64,000 nucleotides of DNA from Bdellovibrio bacteriovorus (GTDB lineage: Bacteria; Bdellovibrionota; Bdellovibrionia; Bdellovibrionales; Bdellovibrionaceae). Shown here in pieces: positions 44,722 through 53,127 of this stretch. Within the stretch, counting starts at the first letter, position 1. Every line of letters begins with the position of its first letter. A program made the translations under genes and the position numbers. The notes under the pieces were generated by a model that saw only the letters and a list, made by a program, of their open reading frames with translations, searched no databases and had not been told where the DNA came from. The DNA lies in assembly GCF_001592755.1 (NCBI RefSeq), contig NZ_LUKF01000016.1, positions 124,001 through 188,000 of the forward strand, in the 5' to 3' direction.

Positions 44722-45471
44722 ATGGCTACTAGATCAACCAGCTCAAGGAGCTCATCAGGCCGTAGCTCAACTGGCAGAACTCGTTCTTCGTCGTCTGGTT
44801 CGGGCTCTCGCTCGAGCACATCATCTTCACGTTCCGGCGGATCAAGTTCCCGCTCGGGAGGTGAATCCACTCGTCGCGCTTCGGGAAGCTCGTCGGGTCG
44901 CGGATATGAAGATATCTACGAATCTCGTGGTGGCGGGCGTGGCTCCTATGAAGACTATGGTGGCCAAGGTTCTCGCCGCTATCAAGATTACGGTAGCAGA
45001 GACGACATGTATGAGTCTCGCGGTGGTGGTCGCGGTGGTTCTGACGACTACGGCAGAGAAGAATACGGTCGCTATGAAGGCTCACGCAACTATGGCGGTG
45101 GTTATGGTTCTGAAAGAGAACCTTCTCGCGGTTACGGAGGCAGTGAGCGCTGGAGTGAAGAACGTGGTTCTTCCAGAGGCGGCTCAGGTCGTTACAGCGA
45201 TCAAGAGCGTGGCATGAGTCAACGTCGCTATTCTGAAGATTATGATGATGAACGCTCTTCACGTTATGGTCGTGGGGGTTCCAGCTCAAGCCGCGGTCAA
45301 GGCACGAACTATAGCAGTCGTGACTTTGACGATGATCGCATGAGCAGAAACTTCAGCGACGATGATGAAGATACAAGATTCGGTCGCAGCAGCCGTTGGG
45401 AAGACGAAGATGACGACATGGATGACTATGACGAGGTCAACCGCAGTCACCGTTCTTCAAACACGTACTAA
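44722..45471 (+). CDS. Ser/Arg/Gly-rich disordered protein
   Basis: A 249-residue protein of very low complexity. Residues 1-60 are almost only Ser, Arg, Gly and Thr; residues 65-190 alternate Tyr, Arg and Gly with acidic residues (YESRGGGRGG appears twice, with other RYxDYG-like units); the last 60 are acidic with Asp runs and end in a basic His/Arg tail. There is no signal peptide, membrane segment or recognised domain. Such SR/RGG and Tyr-Arg patterns are those of RNA-binding, condensate-forming proteins in eukaryotes. AAGGAGG site eight bases upstream. Frame choice rests on this site, as other frames are also open. Confidence 0.72.
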   Translation: MATRSTSSRSSSGRSSTGRTRSSSSGSGSRSSTSSSRSGGSSSRSGGESTRRASGSSSGRGYEDIYESRGGGRGSYEDYGGQGSRRYQDYGSRDDMYESRGGGRGGSDDYGREEYGRYEGSRNYGGGYGSEREPSRGYGGSERWSEERGSSRGGSGRYSDQERGMSQRRYSEDYDDERSSRYGRGGSSSSRGQGTNYSSRDFDDDRMSRNFSDDDEDTRFGRSSRWEDEDDDMDDYDEVNRSHRSSNTY

Positions 45472-45483
45472 GATTCTTCGCGC

Positions 45484-45516
45484 AGGAAGACCTAAAAAAA
45501 TAAAATAGGTCTTCCT
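45484..45516 (+). repeat. 11-base inverted repeat after the disordered-protein gene
   Basis: AGGAAGACCTA pairs perfectly with TAGGTCTTCCT across an 11-base A-rich loop. The next bases are GTCGC, not T, so it lacks the tail of an intrinsic terminator. It may stabilise the 3-prime end of the message. Confidence 0.5.
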
Positions 45517-45533
45517 GTCGCATCAGCCTCAAT

Positions 45534-45559
45534 TTGAAAACGACATCGTTTTCAATTTT
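45534..45559 (+). terminator. Probable intrinsic terminator
   Basis: A 9-base stem TTGAAAACG/CGTTTTCAA with loop ACAT is followed by TTTTCC. It lies about 60 bases past the disordered-protein gene and is the better terminator candidate of the two hairpins here. Confidence 0.6.
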
Positions 45560-45781
45560 CCACCTTCTTCGGTTACAATTTGGAACTAGCCACAAGAACC
45601 GCTCCCCGTGCGGATTCCAAGCCGTTCTCTTTTCTTCCACATCATTCGTCGGGTTTCTTACAAAAGAAGGTCGAGCTTCTTAAATCTCTCGTCCTGATTT
45701 TTAAGAACTCGTAACGTTTTTTACACAGTCTGGGTAAGTCCTCCGCTAGTGTTTGTTAACGCACAAATTCATGGAGGAATA

Positions 45782-47161
45782 ATGCCAATTAGCAAAAAGA
45801 AAACATTATTCTCACGTTTCAGCACTGCGCTTTTAACTACATCTCTGCTTGCGATGGTTGCCTGTAGCAACGGCGGTGGCGGAGGAGAAGTGACTCTCCC
45901 CGATGACCCAACGTCCGAAGGAGCTGCGGAATCTCCTTCAGGTACGGTCGAGAAACCGATCACCGAGACACCTGGAAGTGTCACCGACTCGCAAAGAGAA
46001 GCGATTCTTAAAAATTACGATCACGTCGATCCTTCGCATATTGTCCCTTATAAATCTCTGGAAGATGCTCTTGTCTATTTCCACCAGAATAAATCCAGAT
46101 TCTCGAACCAAAATTATCTTTCCATTATCAACTTTGGCCAAAGCTCAAAAGAAAAACGTTTCTATATCATTGATATGAAAACCGGAAGCGTATGGGCGAT
46201 GCATGTCGCTCACGGAAAAGGTTCAGATTCAAACCACGATGGCATCGCCGAAAAATTCAGCAATGTCTCTGGTTCCAATGCGAGTTCTTTAGGTATTTAT
46301 AAAGCGGCAGAGTCTTACAATGGCAGCAATGGTCTTTCGTTGCGCCTAGATGGTCTTTCTTCAACGAACTCCAATGCTCGCTCGCGCGCGATCGTCATTC
46401 ACGGCGCAAACTATGTTCAAGAGTCCAATGTGATTCAAGGACGTAGCTGGGGATGTCCTGCCGTGGCAATGGAAAATCGTGATGCCGTCATTAAGTATCT
46501 TAAAGGTGGCAGTATGGTTTACGCCGTTGTCGATACAGGTGGTACGGAAGCTCCCTCAGTTCCGTCGGTTCCTTCTGACGGCACTTATGCCATGCATGCA
46601 CTTTCTTGGGAGACTTCAAGCAATCCAGAAAGAAAGCAATGGTCGCAGTACCTCATGAAACTTCTTTTGAACGACTGGAGTTCCTTATTAAACGGCGCCA
46701 GCGACATGAAAGATTTCTGTCCTCGCTACGCCTCATTGAGCAATCATGACCGCGCTAACGTGTGGGCCCAGCTTTTCTCAGCAATGACGAAGTTTGAAAG
46801 TAATTACAATCCACTTTCCAGAATGCACGAGACAACAATGGGAACAGATCCTATTACTAAGAAACCCGTGTATTCTGAAGGACTGTTGCAGCTTTCGTAT
46901 CAGGACATCACAGGCTGGAATTTCTGTAAGTTTGATTGGAATAAGGATAAAAATTTAAGTGCGACAAGCCCTAAGAAAACAATTCTTGATCCTTATATCA
47001 ACCTTCACTGCGGCGTCGGCATCATGGCAAAACAGGTGGCACGCAAAGGTGTCATTAAGTTAAGTACAGGTGCTTATTGGGCGGTGATTAAAACAAACAG
47101 TAAGTATCAAAAAATCAGTCAGATCACTTCGATGGTCAGAGCACTTCCGCTTTGTAAATAA
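45782..47161 (+). CDS. L,D-transpeptidase fused to a lysozyme-like (SLT) domain
   Basis: A 459-residue lipoprotein or exported protein. The lipid signal ends at AMVAC near residue 30 (Met at -3 is less common). Residues 70-250 are the YkuD_2-type L,D-transpeptidase with VIHGANYV and RSWGCPAVA, closely similar to the protein at 15938-16684. A Pro/Ser linker leads to a second domain (about 285-455) with FESNYNPLSR and SEGLLQLSYQD, the Glu and GL(M/L)Q motifs of soluble lytic transglycosylases/goose-type lysozymes. One enzyme could thus cut and re-link peptidoglycan. ATG after GGAGGAATA. Strong terminator follows. Confidence 0.82.
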   Translation: MPISKKKTLFSRFSTALLTTSLLAMVACSNGGGGGEVTLPDDPTSEGAAESPSGTVEKPITETPGSVTDSQREAILKNYDHVDPSHIVPYKSLEDALVYFHQNKSRFSNQNYLSIINFGQSSKEKRFYIIDMKTGSVWAMHVAHGKGSDSNHDGIAEKFSNVSGSNASSLGIYKAAESYNGSNGLSLRLDGLSSTNSNARSRAIVIHGANYVQESNVIQGRSWGCPAVAMENRDAVIKYLKGGSMVYAVVDTGGTEAPSVPSVPSDGTYAMHALSWETSSNPERKQWSQYLMKLLLNDWSSLLNGASDMKDFCPRYASLSNHDRANVWAQLFSAMTKFESNYNPLSRMHETTMGTDPITKKPVYSEGLLQLSYQDITGWNFCKFDWNKDKNLSATSPKKTILDPYINLHCGVGIMAKQVARKGVIKLSTGAYWAVIKTNSKYQKISQITSMVRALPLCK

Positions 47162-47190
47162 TCTGTCGAGATCAAACCTTGATAACCACC

Positions 47191-47223
47191 GCTGGGGCCC
47201 CATTTCGGGGCCTTGGCTTTTTT
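47191..47223 (+). terminator. Intrinsic terminator of the L,D-transpeptidase/SLT gene
   Basis: An 11-pair stem with three wobble pairs (GCTGGGGCCCC/GGGGCCTTGGC, loop ATTTC) is followed directly by six T residues. It lies 30 bases past the stop and its T run touches the stop of the converging regulator gene. Confidence 0.9.
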
Positions 47224-47908
47224 AGTAGCTGCGTTTTGAACGAATCCAAAGACGGATGGGCGATAATTCCTTTTCTGTGATACCCACAAAGTGAGCATGA
47301 ATCTTATATAACGGCTCAGCTCCTGCCAGCTCTTCGCAAGAATCAATTCGCAACGGAATTTTTGGAATGCCAATTTCTTCAAATAAAGGCGAATTCACTC
47401 GCAGGATTTTCCCAACGGGGACCGCGGTCGACGAAGAGATCGTGACACCCAATTCAGACAAAGCGGTGATCTCCGTTTTTGTTTCCCATTCCGCCTTGAA
47501 GCTGACGCTGGCCGAAGAAAATTGGATTGTATCTTCAGGCTTTTTCACAAGGAGATTACGAATCTTTGCCAAAAGAAGCTCAGGATCAATGGGTTTTACA
47601 ACGTAATCATTCACACCCGACTCAATCCCTTTTTCAATATCCGATTTCTCTCTTTTTCCGGTCAACAAAATGACGGGAGTTTTTGCTAAAACAGGTTGTT
47701 TACGGATCGTACGGGTCAATGCGTACCCGTCGCCACTTCCTGGCATCACGGCGTCAGTGATGACTAAGTCAAACGTACTTTGCGCCAAGGAATGCAAAGC
47801 TTCTACGGCATTAGTGCATGCGGTAACAAGATGTCCATCTTTGCCGAGAAGCGCTTCCAGTGTTAACAAAACACTTCTTTGGTCGTCTACGATTAGAATT
47901 TTTGCCAT
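47222..47908 (-). CDS. Response regulator with PilZ-like C-terminal domain
   Basis: A 228-residue protein. Residues 1-120 are a receiver with acidic pair ILIVDDQRS, phosphoacceptor aspartate in LVITDAVMPG near 54, LLTGKRE and the lysine in YVVKPIDPE. The C-terminal 100 residues are beta-rich with the strand pattern of PilZ (SELGVTISSSTAVPVG, KIHAHFVGI), but the usual RxxxR c-di-GMP motif is not clear, so nucleotide binding is unsure. It follows the hybrid kinase gene by 22 bases and is probably its partner. GGAAGGAG site. Confidence 0.8.
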   Translation of the reverse strand: MAKILIVDDQRSVLLTLEALLGKDGHLVTACTNAVEALHSLAQSTFDLVITDAVMPGSGDGYALTRTIRKQPVLAKTPVILLTGKREKSDIEKGIESGVNDYVVKPIDPELLLAKIRNLLVKKPEDTIQFSSASVSFKAEWETKTEITALSELGVTISSSTAVPVGKILRVNSPLFEEIGIPKIPLRIDSCEELAGAEPLYKIHAHFVGITEKELSPIRLWIRSKRSY

Positions 47909-47930
47909 CGCTTCTCCTTCCTGCCCTGAT

Positions 47931-50426
47931 TTAGGCGGCTTTCTTTTCTGCTAAATATGTTTTGAGTTCATTTAAAGAGGCGGCGAATTGTTCTTCAATC
48001 TGCGTGATGAAGTCTGCCGCCAACGAAACCTCGGTCAATTGCTCAACGCTTGCGCAAAGTTCTGCCAACCTTTGCGCGCCTAAAGTGGCCGCCGCCGATT
48101 TTAAAGCGTGGGCCGCCTCACTTAATCCCGTCACATCAAATTCTTGAAATGACTTTTTCATCGAAGAAATCAAACTTGGGGCAGAGGATTCCAGATCCTC
48201 GATCAATACCGCCACCAGATTTTGATCTTTGACGACGTAACTTTCCAATTGTTCTAACGCTTTTAAATCCAGGGTGTTTTCCTGAGTCGGAAGCCAGCGT
48301 TGCAGAACCTCTAATAGATGTTGAAGCTCAATAGGCTTCGCTAAAAAGCCATTCATGCCTGACTCTGAATAATTCGTTTTATCGGCGCCGCCAGCGTCTG
48401 CAGTTAAAGCAATAATCGGAGTCTGCCCTTTTTCGCCTTCCAGCTGACGAATTCGCTTCGTCGCCTCATATCCATTCAGCACCGGCATCTGGCAGTCCAT
48501 AAAGATCAAATCATATTTCTGATTTTGGCATTTTTCGAACGCCACAAGACCGTTACTAGCTAAGTCGACCTCTAAGCCTAATTTTCGCAGGTAATTCTGT
48601 GCAACACGCTGATTGACCACCTGATCTTCAACGACTAAGACCGAACCTTTAAATACTTTTGCAAATTTCGTATCGCTAAAGCGAGGAATATCCTGTTCAT
48701 TGGCTACAGGTAAAATCACCGTGAACCAGAAGTTCGACCCCAGGCCCACGACGCTTTCAACTCCGATCTCTCCTTGCATCAGATCCACAAGCTGTTTACA
48801 GATGGAAAGTCCCAGTCCGGTTCCACCTGCTTTGGCGCCATTTTTAGTTTGGAAATATTTTTGAAATAAAGAGCGACGTTCTTCTTCTTTAAGACCCGGG
48901 CCCGTGTCTTTCACTTCAAATTTCAAAACGTACGAAGCCCCTTGCGGAACGGCGCTGATATCCAAACTGATGAAACCTTTGTCCGTGAATTTCACGGCGT
49001 TTCCAATAAGATTTACTAAAATCTGACGAAGGCGTCCCGCATCCCCGACAAAGTGTTTCGGCATTTTGTCCGAGACATGCATCTTTAAGCCCACGTTTTT
49101 TTCTGCAACGGCGGCCTTGAACATCTCGGTAATATCGCGCACCAAGAATTTTAAATCAAAAGCTTGCGGGTCTAAACTCACCTTCCCGGCTTCGATTTTT
49201 GAATAATCTAAAATATCATTGATCAACATCAACAAAGACTCTGCAGATCTTTTAACCGTGCCCACATATTCTTTTTGCTCTTCATTCAGCGGTGTATCCG
49301 CAAGAAGAGTCGTCATCCCGATAACACCGTTCATAGGCGTACGAATCTCGTGGCTCATGGCTGCAAGGAAGTCCGACTTTTTTAAAGAAGCTTCGAGGGC
49401 GGCTTCTCGTGCACGAGCCCATTCCTGCTCGATCATTTTTCGGCGACTGACATCACGGAAAACAACCAAAGCCCCGGCGATGCCGCCATCAATATCATTT
49501 AAAGAACGGCTGCTCAGAGAGATATACGTCCCTTGAGGATGCGTTTCGTTTTGTACAAAAATCTCAAGGTCATCGACTTGTTCTCCGCGCAAAGCGCGAT
49601 AGAAAGGAAGATTTTTCTGGGTGTAAAGCTCCCCGCTTGTGACATTGAAAAAACCGATTTCTTCGACACTGACTTCTGTGGCTACTTCCTTCACATGAGT
49701 GCCGATGATTCTTTGTGCCGCGGCATTGTAATGTGTGAAGTAACCTTTATCATCCGTCACCACCAACGCTTCGCTCATGCTATTTAAGATCGTATCCAAA
49801 AGGATCGAGCGCGTTTGCAGGGACGCTGCCAAAGTTTGCTGCTTGCGCACTTCCTGCTTTTGCCACAGACGACTGAAGATCAATAAGGACACCAAAAGCC
49901 CGAGCACGGCCCATAAAAACTCAATTCGTTGCCATACCGGCCCCGAGGAAGAGTTCAGAGGAAATGTCTTCGTCACTTCGGTTAACACAGAAGCACTTGC
50001 AGGCACGCGCACCGCGCGCCCTTGTTGTCGTTCAATGAGTACCTTATTTACTGATTCAAAGTGAGCGTGCAAGACCTTGTTGAGTTGAACGGCTTTCTTT
50101 TGCAAACTCACTTCACCGACCACAAGCTTCGTCAGCAAGCCCATTTGATAATTCAGCAACAAAACTTGTTGGTTATAGTCTGCCAGATCCTGCGCTTTAC
50201 GATGATGAATAAAAAGTTTTTCGGAAGCTTCAGCGCGTTCAATGATTTCAGTGATCTTTTGCAACGTAACGACGACTTCGGGGGGTGTTTCTTTCGCAGA
50301 AGCCTTTGTTAGAAAGTGTGGATTTTGATAAAGATAAACTCCCAGCGCACAGAACAGAACCAGCGACAGTTCCACGCCCCATCTCGCCACGAAAGTTTTA
50401 AAAAACGATGCTGAATTCATAAGCAT
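47931..50426 (-). CDS. Hybrid sensor histidine kinase with PAS, receiver and Hpt domains
   Basis: An 831-residue inner-membrane kinase. A first membrane segment (about 18-34), a periplasmic helical sensor (35-160), a second segment (about 168-188), a PAS domain (200-325), then the HisKA domain with AMSHEIRTPMNGVIG near 356. The ATPase domain shows NLIGNAVKFT and GTGLGLSICKQL; the receiver VVEDQVVNQ with FMDCQMPVLNG near 630; and a C-terminal Hpt domain with AHALKSAAATLGAQRL near 780. This is a full internal His-Asp-His relay. It likely passes phosphate to the regulator encoded next (22 bases away). Confidence 0.92.
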   Translation of the reverse strand: MLMNSASFFKTFVARWGVELSLVLFCALGVYLYQNPHFLTKASAKETPPEVVVTLQKITEIIERAEASEKLFIHHRKAQDLADYNQQVLLLNYQMGLLTKLVVGEVSLQKKAVQLNKVLHAHFESVNKVLIERQQGRAVRVPASASVLTEVTKTFPLNSSSGPVWQRIEFLWAVLGLLVSLLIFSRLWQKQEVRKQQTLAASLQTRSILLDTILNSMSEALVVTDDKGYFTHYNAAAQRIIGTHVKEVATEVSVEEIGFFNVTSGELYTQKNLPFYRALRGEQVDDLEIFVQNETHPQGTYISLSSRSLNDIDGGIAGALVVFRDVSRRKMIEQEWARAREAALEASLKKSDFLAAMSHEIRTPMNGVIGMTTLLADTPLNEEQKEYVGTVKRSAESLLMLINDILDYSKIEAGKVSLDPQAFDLKFLVRDITEMFKAAVAEKNVGLKMHVSDKMPKHFVGDAGRLRQILVNLIGNAVKFTDKGFISLDISAVPQGASYVLKFEVKDTGPGLKEEERRSLFQKYFQTKNGAKAGGTGLGLSICKQLVDLMQGEIGVESVVGLGSNFWFTVILPVANEQDIPRFSDTKFAKVFKGSVLVVEDQVVNQRVAQNYLRKLGLEVDLASNGLVAFEKCQNQKYDLIFMDCQMPVLNGYEATKRIRQLEGEKGQTPIIALTADAGGADKTNYSESGMNGFLAKPIELQHLLEVLQRWLPTQENTLDLKALEQLESYVVKDQNLVAVLIEDLESSAPSLISSMKKSFQEFDVTGLSEAAHALKSAAATLGAQRLAELCASVEQLTEVSLAADFITQIEEQFAASLNELKTYLAEKKAA

Positions 50427-50495
50427 CTTTTCGGCTTCTTACGTCTTAAAATGAAATGTCTGCGGGCAATCTAGACCTAAGCCAGAGGACTCATT

Positions 50496-51308
50496 TTACT
50501 GAAGGCTTTTATATTTCTTTTGCGCATCCAGGGAGTAGTAACGGTTGTAGACTTTGATGAACTCCTCATCCAGTTTATGTTGCTTGCGCAAGCTCTCGGT
50601 CTTCGCAATCACTTCCTTGCCGAATTCAGACTTTTCACACCCCACTCGGGGGTCTAGGACTTCAAGACCGTCCTTAACAAAATAGAACGTGAATTTATCA
50701 CTGTCGGCTTCAAAGGGATAGCCTAGATAAACGTCAATTCGGCCCAGCCCCAAGAGGGCTTTCAACTCGTGATCAACGTTCAGGCTTTTCTTCTCCACAA
50801 GTTTGACTTCATTTTTATGGGCTAAGCTAGCGTTGATTTTCTTTCCGTAAAATCTTTCAGCAACTAATCCCAAAGTCAGACTTTCATCTTTAAGAATACG
50901 ATCAAAATCCACTAAGCCCGGTTTTACCACGTACTTTAGAATCTTCGGGTCATCTTTCCGCGCAATCACGCCAGCGGGATATCCTTGCAGCAATGGAGTC
51001 CCAAATTCGATAAACTTCGAGCGCTCCGGATTTTTTAGAACCATCAAAGAGCACACTTTCATCTTCTTTTTCATTTGCTGCAAGATGCGCAGAAAAGGCA
51101 CCTCCACCACTTGATGCTTGTACTCTGGCATGTGAGCCGTTAGCAAGCGGTGGATCTCGACCATGTACCCCGGAGGACTGGCGCGAAATTCTACGGCGGG
51201 TGGCAGTTCAAAGAACAACCAGTAAATCGTTTGCGTGGTTTTTGCCGGCACTTGCGCTAAAGCTGAAAGAGAACTCAAGATTATTAAAAGCGCGGCGCAG
51301 ATTCTCAT
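50496..51308 (-). CDS. Periplasmic solute-binding protein (SBP_bac_3-like)
   Basis: A 270-residue exported protein with signal peptide (cut near SALAQ, residue 18). The two-lobe pattern of family 3 binding proteins is visible: VEFRASPPGYMVEIHRLL early and KNPERSKFIEFGTPLLQGY near 92. No permease or ATPase gene adjoins it, so it may be a sensor subunit rather than a transporter part, and a two-component kinase gene lies just downstream. It overlaps the ybaK stop by four bases. Ligand unknown. Confidence 0.75.
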   Translation of the reverse strand: MRICAALLIILSSLSALAQVPAKTTQTIYWLFFELPPAVEFRASPPGYMVEIHRLLTAHMPEYKHQVVEVPFLRILQQMKKKMKVCSLMVLKNPERSKFIEFGTPLLQGYPAGVIARKDDPKILKYVVKPGLVDFDRILKDESLTLGLVAERFYGKKINASLAHKNEVKLVEKKSLNVDHELKALLGLGRIDVYLGYPFEADSDKFTFYFVKDGLEVLDPRVGCEKSEFGKEVIAKTESLRKQHKLDEEFIKVYNRYYSLDAQKKYKSLQ

Positions 51309-51799
51309 TCGCGAACTCCCACCGTGACCAGTTGTGGATTCAGAAGACGAAGAACTTCTTTCGGTGACAGGGAAACTAAGAAGCCGCGTTTACCGCCGTT
51401 GATATAGATAGTATCTAAATCGGCGATGCTCTTTTCCATATAAACCGGCATTTTTCTTTTCGTGCCAAAGGGAGAGGTGCCGCCGACTTGGTAACCTGAA
51501 TGACGATCCGCCACTTCGGGTTTGCACGGAGAAATAGTTTTCACACCCAGCTCTCGCGCTAACTGTTTTGTCGAAACTTGAAGATCTCCGTGCATGAGCA
51601 CGACCAGCGGTGCCTTGTCTTCGGTTTCCATGATGAGAGTTTTAATGACGATGTGTTCATCGACTCCCAACTGCTGAGAGGAGTGCTTCGTCCCGCCTTT
51701 TTCTTGGTAAGGGAAAAGATGACCTGTGTAGTTCACGTTGTGAGCCATCAGTTCACGTATTGCCAAAGTCATAGGGAACTTATCTTTGTCAGTCATCAC
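51305..51799 (-). CDS. ybaK: YbaK/EbsC-type aminoacyl-tRNA deacylase
   Basis: A 164-residue cytoplasmic protein that hydrolyses mischarged tRNA, typically Cys-tRNA(Pro). The family marks are visible: KTLIMETEDKAPLVVLMHGD near 60, the lysine region of KQLARELG, and VGGTSPFGTKRKMPVYME near 120. Length is typical for the stand-alone protein. The gene lies between a capA-like gene and a solute-binding protein gene, with which it is co-transcribed, though no functional link is apparent. Confidence 0.88.
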   Translation of the reverse strand: MMTDKDKFPMTLAIRELMAHNVNYTGHLFPYQEKGGTKHSSQQLGVDEHIVIKTLIMETEDKAPLVVLMHGDLQVSTKQLARELGVKTISPCKPEVADRHSGYQVGGTSPFGTKRKMPVYMEKSIADLDTIYINGGKRGFLVSLSPKEVLRLLNPQLVTVGVRE

Positions 51800-51843
51800 C
51801 TATGACACTAGCACCGGCCTGACGACAGAAGCAATGAAAGCTT

Positions 51844-52977
51844 TTACTTACTATTCGCGCAAAGAGCCGGAATCAAAGATGTTGTGGGCTCAACACGAGC
51901 ACGGGTTCCATACATTTGCGCCGCGTGATTAAGAGCATTTTTGAAGGAGCCACTTCCAACCGGGTACACTTCGTAACCATCGCGATAGGTCGGCGTATAG
52001 CCCACACCAAAGATCTTCGCCTTTTGACTTCCTTCTTTGGAAAGCCCGATGTAGGCGACAGTGCCGGTTTTTCTTTGCACGTCTTTTTGGAAAGCCACGA
52101 AATTACCTAAAGAGTAAACTATCAAAGTTTCACGACCATCTGCAGTCACGTACTTTTCCCAAGGCTGTAAAACATGGGGATGAGAGCCAATAACGGCCAT
52201 TGCCCCGGCGTCTAAGAATTTTCGCGCAAAGCTTTTCTGTTTGCTGTCTGGTGTGTGGCTGTACTCAACACCCCAATGCGGCAGTACAATCACGGCATCG
52301 ACATCCGAGCGCGCCGCCAGGTTTTTAATAATGCTAAGAATTCTTTCCGCGTTGTAGCAGGAAAGAATTTGGTCTTTATGATCAATGCGACCATTCGTCA
52401 TTTCAGTGCAACCTAAAAAAGCCACACGCACATTGCGTATATTCAAGATACGATGGAATTCAGCATTGCGTTCTTCAGCGACACGCGTTCCCACCACTGG
52501 CAAACCGATATTTCGTGCGGCCTGAATCGTACGATCCACCCCGATCGCGTGGCGATCCAAAGAGTGATTGTTAGCTAAGGTCAGTAAATCGTATCCCGAC
52601 TTCTGCAAATCCGACAGAATACGCGGGTGAAAGTTAAAGACCATGTTCGTGCCTGAGTAAATATTCAAGTCGTAGGTAAAACCAACATCCCCGTGATCGC
52701 GGCCCATCTTATCGATGCCTAAGGCGGCCGGTCCTTCTAAATTTCCTACAGAAAAATCTGCTTTTTGCATAAGCCCGTTGGTGCGACGCCAGATCTGAGA
52801 GAAATCTTTGCTGCCCGAAACAACGGATTTATAAAGCATGTCGTGAATAAGAATATCACCAACAAAAGAAAGGGTCGCGATCTGGTTGCGAGAGTCGCAC
52901 GAGGTTGAATAAGTCAAATCGGGTCCCGCATGAGCCGTTAATGCAAATAATAATGAAGAGATAATATATTTTTTCAT
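51844..52977 (-). CDS. CapA family protein (poly-gamma-glutamate capsule type)
   Basis: A 377-residue exported protein of the PGA_cap metallophosphatase fold. The signal peptide ends near TAHAG (residue 17). Metal-site motifs in order: LSFVGDILIHD (near 38), VGNLEGPAAL (near 78), TLANNHSLD (near 133), LPHWGVEYS (near 230) and IGSHPHVLQPW (near 265). In Bacillus CapA takes part in poly-gamma-glutamate export, but many homologs have unknown roles. No capBC genes are visible. It heads the minus-strand run ending in the hybrid kinase and regulator. Confidence 0.87.
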   Translation of the reverse strand: MKKYIISSLLFALTAHAGPDLTYSTSCDSRNQIATLSFVGDILIHDMLYKSVVSGSKDFSQIWRRTNGLMQKADFSVGNLEGPAALGIDKMGRDHGDVGFTYDLNIYSGTNMVFNFHPRILSDLQKSGYDLLTLANNHSLDRHAIGVDRTIQAARNIGLPVVGTRVAEERNAEFHRILNIRNVRVAFLGCTEMTNGRIDHKDQILSCYNAERILSIIKNLAARSDVDAVIVLPHWGVEYSHTPDSKQKSFARKFLDAGAMAVIGSHPHVLQPWEKYVTADGRETLIVYSLGNFVAFQKDVQRKTGTVAYIGLSKEGSQKAKIFGVGYTPTYRDGYEVYPVGSGSFKNALNHAAQMYGTRARVEPTTSLIPALCANSK

Positions 52978-53092
52978 AACTCTATTCTTATTCCGCTTTC
53001 ATCAGGGAGGAATCGGCTCTCGACTTCGACGTGAAAATACATTGGAAGGGGCTTTCATGCCTTCTCCACCGCCTTTTTGACAAGGAATTTTA

Positions 53093-53121
53093 CTGACAAT
53101 CGCTGCGGCCAATTCTAAATT
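53093..53121 (+). promoter_or_regulatory. Promoter of the MFS gene, predicted leaderless
   Basis: CTGACA (5 of 6 to the -35 consensus), a 17-base spacer, and TAAATT (4 of 6 to the -10) end six bases before the ATG at 53128. The expected transcript start falls on the A of the start codon, and no ribosome site lies in between. Confidence 0.6.
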
Positions 53122-53127
53122 GCAGAG

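Larger units (their letters stand above)
45472..45781. other. Intergenic region with two hairpins
   Basis: This 310-base gap holds the end signals of the disordered-protein gene and the promoter of the next gene. I see two hairpins near its left end (listed separately) and a GGAGGAATA ribosome site at its right end. No tRNA, small RNA family or convincing gene is visible. Confidence 0.5.

Noticed and set aside
44651-45217. 188-codon open frame overlapping the Gfo/Idh end and the disordered-protein gene
   Set aside because: It begins inside the Gfo/Idh gene without a ribosome site and exists because the repetitive Ser/Gly/Arg coding leaves all frames open.
44729-45289. 186-codon minus-strand open frame opposite the disordered-protein gene
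   Set aside because: Composition is a mirror of the repetitive plus-strand gene; no start signal or neighbour supports it.
45484-45516. Perfect 11-base inverted repeat as intrinsic terminator
   Set aside because: No T tract follows; listed as a repeat, with the next hairpin preferred as terminator.
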